From: Eledone cirrhosa
Lineage: Eukaryota > Mollusca > Cephalopoda > Octopoda > Eledonidae
Assembly (NCBI GenBank): GCA_964016885.1
Contig: OZ024744.1
Location: 26,531,108 to 26,595,107, forward strand
DNA length: 64,000 nucleotides
Direction: 5' to 3'
Part shown: piece after piece, positions 56,273 to 64,000 of the stretch
How the letters are laid out: the number at the start of each line of letters is the position of its first letter
How positions within the stretch are numbered: the first letter of the stretch is position 1
The notes under the pieces: model-generated
Database searches by the model: none
Told to the model about the DNA's origin: nothing
What the model saw: the letters and a program-made list of their open reading frames with translations, nothing else
Made by a program: the position numbers and the translations under genes

Positions 56273-57775
56273 TCATGTTAAAAATTGGGTGTTGAGTTCT
56301 AGTCTGTAATTGATAGGTAGTTGCGTTTTGTCTATAATTAGTGTTTCTTTAATTCTAAGATTGCCGTGGTTTCTTTCCTTAGCTTCTATCCTAACTATTT
56401 TGTTTTTGTCGGTGTTTTTGCATTTCACTAGGTGTTTCTTAAATGAGGAAGCGTTAGTGTTGAGGTGTTCCTTTATTCTAATATGAAGTGGTCTGGTGGT
56501 GCTACCTACGTATAAGTTGTTGCAATTCTCGCACTCTAATCTGTATACGACATAAGCCTGGTGGCATAGGTCTGTGTCGTCGATGGGGCAGTTGGTCAGC
56601 GTGCAGCGGCTATCATGTCTGGTGGAGTATCTCTTGGCTAGCTGTCTGCGTAGAGAAGGTCCTAAGTGGACTAACTGGATATCTAGTCTCTCTCGTCTGT
56701 TAACTCTGTAGATGGCTGTTGTTGTTTCGTCACTGAAGTGTGGGAGCTTCAGGAAGCAGGTGTTAGTGCCTCGGGCGTGGTGTATTCTGTTGTTTCTGGC
56801 ACGGTTCGCGGTGGACGTTGGGTATCCGTTCAGTTTAAGTACTTCCAGGAAATGTGTGGTGTGTGTGTCTCGGTCTCCTGCGTCGGGGCATTTGTTCCGG
56901 ATACGTGTTAGTTCGTTCCTTATGTATCCGATCTTAACGCTGACTGATCTGAAATGTACGAACAGGTCCCTGCTGGCGGCTTTTATATAGAAGCAGGTGT
57001 GGATGTCGCCTTCCTCTGTTACCCTGAGTGGAAGTCCAATAGGGATAGGGATACGCGGTCATTGGGGTGTTCCATGCTAAACTTTATATTGGCGTCCATG
57101 CTGAAGAATGTCAAGTATATTTTATCCGCTTCTTCACCGGATGATGTAAGGATGAGTATGTCATATACATATCGGGTGAAGAAGGTATAGGAATGGCAGG
57201 TGTTGAGGGCTCGGCATTCCTGCTGGTTCATATAAGTGAAGGCCAGCAGGCCCGATAGGCTGGATCCCAAGGGTAATCCTGTTGTCTGTCTGTATGTGTG
57301 GTCGTGGAAGGTGAAGTACATGTTGTCCACTGTGAAGGACAAAAGCTGGCGTATGTCCGTCAGATGGAGGCCGTAGCAGTTGACGTCTTCGGCGACCACG
57401 CAGTCCATTAATAAATCGACAGCTGGATGAGCGGGGATTGTATTGTAGAAGGAGACAACGTCGAGGCTAAGGCGTATCTATTGTGTTTAAGTTGTTCTGG
57501 CTGGAGTTGGTGTAGTATACGTATGACCTCGTCGGAGCTACTGACATGCCCTGGAAAGGTGGAGAGTAGAGGCCTGAGGACCTGGAAGAGGAGCCAGTAG
57601 ATTTTCTATGCTAGAGACGGTGGGTCTTACTTGTGTCTTACTACTATTCTTGTGGGTCTTGATGAGGTGATAGAAAATGGGAAGTCTGCTATTTCTAGTG
57701 GCCTAATTGGACTTAAATTTATTTGGGAGTTGTCTTCTACTAAAGATGTCGAACCAGATGGAGTTGGCCTGTTTT
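56273..57775 (-). pseudogene. Penelope/Neptune-type retroelement: RT plus GIY-YIG (PLE-N)
   Basis: From 57770 downward the minus strand reads FPIFYHLIKTHKNSSKTQVR then RPTVSSIENLLAP, LRPLLSTFPGHVSSSDEVI (frame changes between them), LDVVSFYNTIPAHPA (motif A, 57450) and TTGLPLGSSLSGLLA (motif B). Next come RYVYDILILTS (motif C, YVYD for the usual YVDD) and LLDF, a frameshift near 57020, and LRVTEEGDIHTCFYIKAAS. The C-terminal region has VYRLECENCNNLYVGSTTRP and RIKEHLN, a clear GIY-YIG endonuclease core, and stops at 56273. This RT to GIY-YIG order defines canonical Penelope-like elements (family knowledge). The N-terminal end is cut by the (ACAT)n array at 57776. Frame breaks and the altered catalytic Asp indicate inactivity. 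Confidence 0.85.
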
Positions 57776-57971
57776 TCATACATACATGCATACATACATA
57801 CATACATACATACATACATACATACATACATACATACATACAAACAAACATACATACATACATACATACATACATACATACATACATACATACATACATA
57901 CATAAATACATACATACATACATACATACATACATACATACATACATACATACATACATACATACATACAT
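57776..57971. repeat. (ACAT)n microsatellite
   Basis: About 48 nearly perfect CATA units between PLE-N and the remains of the RTE-like element. A GGCTGCC-box relative follows at once (57971-58014). Confidence 0.97.
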
Positions 57972-58097
57972 GATCGCTGCAAACTCTGCCAAGAGTATTG
58001 CAATCGCTTGTCATATTCCGATGTGTGACGATCGGGTATGGCTTTTCAAGCCTGCTAGAGACTTGAACTCCTTCACGCACTGATGACAACTATGGAT

Positions 58098-60135
58098 CTA
58101 CCTGGCTTGAGGTCTTGCATCAGGTTGCCCCTGAACCCGCACAACACTGTGGAGATCGGGACAGCCCAATCTCTCCAAAATAACCCACAAAGCCTTCCGA
58201 TTAGCGGTGTCAAATGCCTTGGTCAGATCAACAAAAACTTGATTTAAGTCAATGCGCTGCTGAATGCATTTCTCTTGAAGTTGTTTGGCCGAAAAGATCA
58301 TGTGAACATTGCTTCTGCCATTCCTAAAGCCACATTGGGACTCAGGAAGTACTTCAACAACAATGTGCTGTATCAATCTGTCCAACAAAATCCTGCACAA
58401 GATCTTCCCAGCCACAGATAGCAGTGAGATACCTCTGTAATTGCCACAGTCATCTTTGGTTCCCTTTCCTTTGTAAAGTACCACCATCAATGCATCTTTC
58501 CAGTCCTGCGATACATCTTCTTCATTCCAAACATTCACAAAGAAATCAGTGAGGCGGTTTAAGAAGTTATCACTAGCACACTCGGCCCTCAGTCCCTCCA
58601 TTCCAGGTAACTTGCCGCTGTTTAATTTGGCAATGGCCTTCGCCACCTCATCAAATATAGGAGGATCAGCCATTGCCAGCTTTGTAGGTCTGGATGGAAT
58701 CGACCGGATGAACTCATCATCAATTTCTGGGGGTTTGTTGAGAAGCTCATCAAAGTGGTCATGCCACCTGATCAGGATTTCCTTCGGATCTCTGAGTAAT
58801 TCCTTGCCGTCCCTGGAGCGAAGTGATATTTGTGGACCGGTCAGACCATACACCTCCCTGAGCAGACTGTATAAGAGCTTTGTATCATGTCTATCTGAGG
58901 CTTTCTGGATTTCATCAGCCTTTTGGCTCCACCACGTATCGTGCAAGGCTCTCAATCGATGTTTCACACGTGCCTTGATCAGCCTGAAGGTCTGGTCACT
59001 CCTGTCAGAACGTGTCTCACACAACTGCATCATTTTCATCGAACCACTCTTTATGCTTTCTATTGGTATGACCTAAAACTCCAGCACTAACATCATAGAC
59101 GGTTTTCTTCAATGATTCCCGCGTGTTTTCACATTCCATGGACTCAAGTGACCTCGACAGCTCAGCTCTGATTTTCTCTGTTTTCAGACGAGCCACGTTT
59201 AGTTGTTTCGGAAGTGCAACCTTCTTCCCCCTTACTTTGGGCTTCACAACAAATTGAAATTTGGCGCTGATCAGTCCAACATTCCGCACCTCGCAATACA
59301 CGAACCAATGTGATAGCCCCGATAACACGTTTCCTCGTTGAACAAAATCAATAAGGTGCCACTTCTTGGAACCTGGATACATCCAAGCTATCTTATATTT
59401 GTCTTTCTGCTGAAAGAACGTGTTTCCAACAACAAGATCAATCTCAGTGCACATCTGCAACAGAAGTAGGCCATTGTTATTGCACTTACCTACTCCCTGC
59501 TTGTCCATCACACTCCAAGCTTCCCAATTATTACGTGTATTAAAATGACCAAGAATGACAATCTTGTCTGCATAAAGTATACCATGATTGACCTCTCTTA
59601 AAGATATGTAGAAACTTACTTTTTCATCATCACTGGCATACATAGTAGGAGCGTACACACTGACCAGAGTCACAAAGCGGTTTTGAATCAGAGGGACTCT
59701 CATGGACATTATCCGATCATTGAATCCACAAGGAAGATTTTCCAGCTTTGAGACAGCAAATGTGACCTCTGCCTCGCTCCTACAACCCTCTGATCCACCA
59801 CTCCAATAGAAGGTATATCCGCCCTTCTGTTCTGTGTATTGACCCTCACCTGCCAATCTCGTTTCTGAAAGAGCAACGATGTCCATGCTATAGCGATTGA
59901 GTTCCATCGACACCAAGGCAGATCTTCTTTCAGAGCGAGTTTTACTGGACTGGTCATCAAGTAAAGTTCTTACATTCCAGCATCCAATATTCAGAGGTTT
60001 GAACCTCTTTGCAGTTGCAGGATGACGACCGGGCTCATGGTGCGGTGCCATGCGACACCTGCCGGGCCAGACCCCTTCACAATAAGTTCCAGAGCCCTTA
60101 CTGCCATTGACTTTAAGGTTATCATCTGTCATCAT
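58098..60135 (-). pseudogene. RTE-like retrotransposon ORF: APE endonuclease and RT, 3'-truncated
   Basis: The ATG at 60135 opens MMTDDNLKVNGSKGSG. The APE domain follows: LNIGCWNVRTL, VALSETRLAGEG, YTFYWSGGSEG, VSVYAPTMYASDDEK, VILGHFNTRNNWE (GDFN has become GHFN) and IAWMYPGSKKWHLIDFV. The frame shifts near 59030 into the second part (59039-58098): KARVKHRLRALHDTWWSQKA, then RT with LNSGKLPGMEGLRAE, VLYKGKGTKDDCGNYRGISL, SQCGFRNGRSNVHMIF and VFVDLTKAFDTANRKALW (motif A). It then jumps to unrelated sequence, so the catalytic YxDD half and the C-terminus are missing. APE substitution, frameshift and truncation make it inactive. The RTE-like clade label is by recall. Confidence 0.8.
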
Positions 60136-60470
60136 AGAGTTTGGTGCACTTTTAGGCTACTGCCAGCCACACAAACCTAGAACAGATCCTGAACAAGCAA
60201 TGCCTGTGCTTTGAATGTTTTTTTTAAGTGGGGAAAGGCCTTGCACTCGACCAATCCCACTCTCTGAACATCGAAACACTACCCGAAAAGGAAAACTGGT
60301 CAATATCATCGGATGCTTCCGAAGCCGCAGGTATTTTTCAGTTTCCCTCTCTTAGAAAGGTGTTGCGACAACAACTGGGGGCCTTTCACTCCTAGGTAAA
60401 AAAAGAAGTACTATTTGGATGGCCGTTGACTCTGCTGAGTTCCTCCGCCCTTTGCCGGGTCTTTTATTTC
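60136..60470 (-). other. RTE-like 5' UTR: repeat F copy 2 and repeat G segment X
   Basis: 60197-60370 is repeat F (cf. 55079 and 60969). 60416-60464 is segment X of repeat G (TTTGGATGGCCGTTGACTCT...CCGCCCTTTGCC), shared in the same orientation with 55433-55482. Non-coding. Confidence 0.6.
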
Positions 60471-60605
60471 ATCCCGCAGGGTGACCAAATATCACCCTCC
60501 TCACCAAGCAAGTTTGGTAGGGTTACCGGTTTAGTCGCCGATGACCTGACCATGAGACAGGTTGTACTGGGTTACATGTTACCAGTAGCACTCGAGAGCG
60601 ACTTG
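60471..60605. repeat. Repeat G segment Y, opposite orientation to 55486-55611
   Basis: GCAGGGTGACC...TCACCCTCCTC, CCGGTTTAGTCGCCGA and GTTACATGTTACCAGTAGCA match the reverse complement of 55486-55611 with few changes. CAAATATCACCC can also fold on the leading part. Confidence 0.75.
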
Positions 60606-60968
60606 ACACATACATACATAGACACATGCATACATATATACATACATACATAGATAGATATATACATACACACATACATGCATATATATATATATATATA
60701 CATAACCACATACATACATACTTAGATACATACATACCCACAAACATAGATAGATATATGGTGGCTGCCAACTCGTTTCCGAGTACGGCCACTACTTTAT
60801 GTCCATGTAGGAGAACACCTACCGATGAGCTGAACGAGTGTGACTTTTTAGTCTAGCCAGCGACTTGAAAACTCTGGTACAAACACTACACTTGTGACAA
60901 TTATTGACACATAGTGCTGGGCCCATGGTACCATGTGACGACAAGTGCAGAGAGATCTCCAGATATAA
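60606..60968. repeat. (ACAT)n stretch, GGCTGCC box and unassigned DNA
   Basis: ACAT/TAGA units 60606-60755, then the box TGGTGGCTGCCAACTCGTTT, CCGAGTACGGCCACTAC (60756-60799) with palindrome CTCGTTTCCGAG. 60800-60968 has no recognised feature. Confidence 0.7.
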
Positions 60969-61145
60969 AGCAATGCCTGTGCCGTGAAGCTTTTATAGTG
61001 AGCAAAGGCACTGCACAAAGCCAGTCCCACTCTCTTAACCAAGATGATATTTACCAAAATGAAGAACAAGTCAACATCATTGGATACCATCAGGGTTGCA
61101 GGTGTTATATCAGAGTTTTTCCTCTCCTAGAATTCTGCCTTGACA
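60969..61145. repeat. Dispersed repeat F, copy 3
   Basis: GCAATGCCTGTGCC, CAGTCCCACTCTCTTAACC and GTCAACATCATTGGA match 55079-55282 and 60197-60370 in the same orientation. Confidence 0.7.
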
Positions 61146-61275
61146 TAGATATATACATATATACATACATACATACATAGATATATAGATACATATCCTC
61201 ATACATACATACATACATACATACATACATACATACATACATACATACATACATACATACATAGATATATACATA
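61146..61275. repeat. (ACAT)n microsatellite
   Basis: ACAT units with TAGA interruptions; the purest part is 61200-61262. Confidence 0.95.
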
Positions 61276-61449
61276 TAGAGATGAAATATTTTGTTTTCCT
61301 GTTGATGTAAATGTTGTTAGAATGTAATTTGTGGCTGTACGCTTTTGTGTTGGTGGGACTTGGTAATAAAGCTGGCACGAGAATCACTTGCATTAATCTA
61401 GCACATCTTCATGTATTTATTACTAATTCCATTGACATGGCAGTTTATG

Positions 61450-61964
61450 GAGAGAAAGAAGGAAAGGAAGGAAGAGAGGAAGTAAGGCAGAGCAAGGAAA
61501 GAAAGGAAGGAAAGTAAGAAAGAAGGAAAGTAAGAAAGAAAGGAAGAAATATAGCAGGAAAGAAAGGAAGAGAGAAAGTAAGGCAGAGCAAGGAAAGAAA
61601 GGAAGGAAAGTGAGAAAGAAAGAAAGGAAGAAAGAAAGGAAGAAAGAAAGGAAGAAAGATAGAAGGAAAGAATGGAAGAGAGAAAGTAAGGCAGATCAAG
61701 GAAACAAAGGAGGAAAGTAAGAAAGGAAGAAAGGAAGAAAGAAAGGAAGAAAGAAAGGAAGAAAGATAGAAGGAAAGAAAGGAAGAGAGAAAGTAAGTCA
61801 GAGCAAGGAAAGAAAGGAAGGAAAGTAAGAAAGAAAGAAAGAAAGGAAGAAAGAAAGAAAGGTAGAAAGGAAGAAAGAAAGGAAGAAAGAAAGGAAGACA
61901 GATAGATAGAAGGTAAGAAAGGAAGAGTGAAAGTAAGTCAGAGCAAGGAAAAAGGAAGAAAAGT

Positions 61965-62035
<71 letters not shown>

Positions 62036-62592
62036 GAAGAAAGAAAGGAAGAAAGATAGAAAGAAAGATAGAAGGAAAGAATGAGAGAAAAAATGAATGA
62101 AAACTTAAAACATGGCAGTAAGAAAGAAAGAATGAATGAATGAAATTAAGAAAGAAAGAATAATGAAAGAATAATGAAAGAAAGAAAAAGAATTTCGGAA
62201 AAAAAAATGAAGAAAGAGAGAATTGAAATAAAGAATAGAGAAAGAAAGACAGAAAGAAAGAAAAAGATTAAAGAAAGAAAAAGAAAGAAAGAAAGAAAGA
62301 AAGACAGAAAGAAAGAAAGAAAGAAAGAAAGAGAGAAGAAGAATGAAGAAAGAAAAGAATAAATAAAGAAAAAGAATAAAGAAAGAAAAAGGAATAAAGA
62401 AAAAACAAATAAATAGACAGAAAGAAATAAGAGATGAAAGAAATGAAAAAAAAAGGAATGAAATTAAAAAGGAATGAAATGAATGAAAGCAAGAAAAATA
62501 GCATGAAAGAAAGAAAAACGAAAGAAAGAGAGAAAGAAAGAAAGTAAGAAGAAATGAAAGAAAGAATGGCAGAAAGACAGATGGAAAAATGG
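61450..62592. repeat. 1.1-kb polypurine array with higher-order repeat
   Basis: GAAA, GGAA and GGAAA units on the plus strand almost without pyrimidines. A marker AAAGTAAGGCAGAGCAAGG (or GTCAG) recurs at about 61479, 61576, 61683, 61790 and 61930, giving a higher-order unit of roughly 100-140 bp over the first half. The second half is simpler GAAA/GAAT. The open frames on both strands are repeat artefacts. Confidence 0.93.
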
Positions 62593-62904
62593 TGGTGTAG
62601 AAGAAAAAGATGGTTGGTTAGGGGTGGGCAGATGAAAATAATAGAACATTTCATTGTAAGGTATCGTTTTTGAATAAGGGTGGGGCTATGTAGGTGAGGG
62701 GTAGGTAGGACTAGATGGTGGTAGGTGGGGCTAGTCGTGGGTCGGTGGAGTGGTGTTGACTGCGAAGATATATAAGAATGTAAACCAGTAAATACCTTGT
62801 AAGACGAACAATTAGATAGTGGATAGATATATAGCTGTAGAGAAGGTGGTTAAAATAGAAATATAGAAATATAATAATAAAGGTGATAGATAGATCGATA
62901 TATA
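62593..62904. other. Unassigned GT- and A-rich sequence
   Basis: TAGGTGGGG-type short repeats (62680-62750), then ATAGA/TATA stretches. No coding or RNA feature. Confidence 0.4.
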
Positions 62905-63661
62905 TATATATAAATATAAATGAAAGTATAGAAATTATTGTGAGCGTGAAGCCAACAGTATTTCATAATATATAAGTGACTATAACGTCAAAATGGAAAA
63001 TAATTAACGTAAGATGTGGGAAAATAATTCAAACTCAATTTTTAAAAAATCAAGACATAGATTTAAACATAGAATTTTGTGAAATCCAGGGAAAAATCAA
63101 TAGTGCCTTAACTCTGAATAAAATAAAGTTTAAATACTCATCCTTCAATTTGGAAAAACTTCAAATGCCCTATATAGTCTAAAAAAGACTATTTCACGAA
63201 CGTTTCAGTGGGGATGGTCACGGTTGGAACCGTTCATCAGTAGAGCTCAACACGATAACCCTAAGGCACTGCCAGGATATGCCAAAAAGGGAATTTAAAA
63301 GCAGGCTAGTTCAACTCATGCGTAAATATGAAAATAAACGCAATGGAGAGACATGGCTGGTGACGTCAGAATGAGACGAATGTCTGTTTACAGGAAACAG
63401 CAGTCAAAAAACATTCCGAAAAAAACTCTACAAATGTAAGGAGTTCAGCAAAATAGCAATATTATCGCGGTTTTTTTTTTGGTTTTTTTTTTAAAGACCG
63501 GGATTAGTCACAAATAATTTTAAGCACTCTAGGAAAAAATTCCGTGTATAAATATAAATGAAAGTATAGAAATTATTGTGAGCGTGGAGCCAACAGTATT
63601 TCATAATATATAAGTGACTATAACGTCAAAATGGAGGATATTTAACGTAAGATGTGGGAAA

Positions 63662-63663
<2 letters not shown>
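62905..63663. mobile_element. Element bounded by ~115-bp direct repeats (repeat E)
   Basis: 62905-63015 and 63545-63660 are near-identical direct repeats (AAATGAAAGTATAGAAATTA, GCCAACAGTATTTCATAATA, GACTATAACGTCAAAATGGA, TTAACGTAAGATGTGGGAAA). Between them is about 530 bp with no ORF, a hammerhead-like motif on the minus strand (63202-63240: CTGATGA, ACGGTT/AACCGT stem, GAAACG) and TGACGTCA (63360-63367). Repeat E also occurs at 22407-22461. Possibly a solo unit of PLE terminal repeats. Confidence 0.6.

Positions 63664-63702
<39 letters not shown>
63664..63702. repeat. (TA)n microsatellite
   Basis: Short TA run between repeat E and the SINE. Confidence 0.93.
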
Positions 63703-63708
<6 letters not shown>

Positions 63709-63939
63709 AAGGTGCATTGGGCTTGCGATCGAAAGGTTGTGAGTTCAATTCTCGGACTGTGTGATGTGTTGTTTCCTTGAGCAAGACACTTTATTTCACT
63801 TGCTCCAGTTTACTCAGCTGTAGAAATGAGTACCTGCCTGCCCGCCCGGCCAGTGGGATGGCGTTATCTTGTGGCTAAAACAGCACGACGTGCTATGACC
63901 AGCGGCGCCGTTTGGCGCCCGACAGACTGGTCGGTCAAG

Positions 63940-63943
<4 letters not shown>
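63703..63943 (+). mobile_element. tRNA-derived SINE, second type
   Basis: The head has GGCTTGCGATCGAAAGGTTG with a B-box-like GTGAGTTCAATTC. The body has TTTCCTTGAGCAAGACACTT, TTGCTCCAGTTTACTCAGCT and AAATGAGTACCTG, a central segment common to tRNA-derived SINEs of several animal groups (recall). The tail half contains GGCGCCGTTTGGCGCC, a palindrome-like block. It lies between two TA runs, so target duplications cannot be judged. It is unrelated to the SINE at 10561. Confidence 0.75.

Positions 63944-64000
<57 letters not shown>
63944..64000. repeat. (AT)n microsatellite running off the window
   Basis: Pure AT from about 63944 to the right edge. Confidence 0.95.

Noticed and set aside
61311..61517. 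68-codon frame with VGLGNKAGTRITCINLAHLH
   Set aside because: No recognisable domain; it runs into the polypurine array and has no supporting context.
63360..63367. TGACGTCA as a CRE promoter element
   Set aside because: A single 8-bp match without any promoter context; mentioned only as a detail of the repeat E unit.

Overview
The window looks like a gene-poor stretch of a coleoid cephalopod (octopus-like) genome. This is inferred from tRNA-derived SINEs of the Ceph-SINE kind, very dense (TA)n, (CA)n, (ATAC)n and (AAT)n microsatellites, and many decayed retroelements of clades common in molluscs. No host protein-coding gene, rRNA, genuine tRNA gene or CRISPR array could be recognised. Nearly all long open frames belong to reverse-transcribing elements, and almost all of these are broken by stops, frameshifts or truncation.

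Layout. 1-5.1 kb: a Penelope-like element (PLE-A, minus strand, running off the left edge), then microsatellites and a small non-LTR tail ending in (GAA)n. 5.1-14.1 kb: an R4/Dong-type element (R4-A1, plus), a long two-ORF Tx1/L1-type element (Tx-1, minus) carrying a SINE with a perfect 20-bp target duplication, a 5'-truncated Tx-2 and two SINE fragments, all joined at (AAT)n tracts. 14.1-21.7 kb: two more copies of the PLE-A family (PLE-B and PLE-C); PLE-C lies between ~600-bp inverted terminal copies. 21.7-27.5 kb: a small RTE-like 3' fragment, microsatellites, a 631-bp element with 103-bp perfect inverted ends and a partial second copy of it, a 34-bp minisatellite and hairpin motifs. 27.5-51 kb: Tx-3 (minus, nearly complete), R4-A2 (plus), R4-A3 (plus, with its 5' end), R4-B (plus, a different subfamily with a 730-codon uninterrupted 3' part), Tx-4 (minus) and R4-A4 (plus). 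51-64 kb: a third REL-endonuclease fragment (R4-C, minus), an RTE-like C-terminus with zinc fingers, a classical Penelope/Neptune-like RT plus GIY-YIG element (PLE-N, minus), an RTE-like endonuclease/RT element (minus), a 1.1-kb polypurine array and a second type of tRNA-derived SINE.

How the parts relate. Between about 5 and 51 kb the sequence is a mosaic whose tiles meet at (AAT)n microsatellites. All R4-A and R4-B copies are on the plus strand (sense tail AAT) and all four Tx1 copies are on the minus strand (sense tail ATT). This suggests two unrelated endonuclease types using opposite strands of one repeat target. Different PLE-like ends carry a recurring CTGANGA-hairpin-GAAA motif resembling a degenerate hammerhead ribozyme core. 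Family assignments rest on motif recognition only; no database search was possible.
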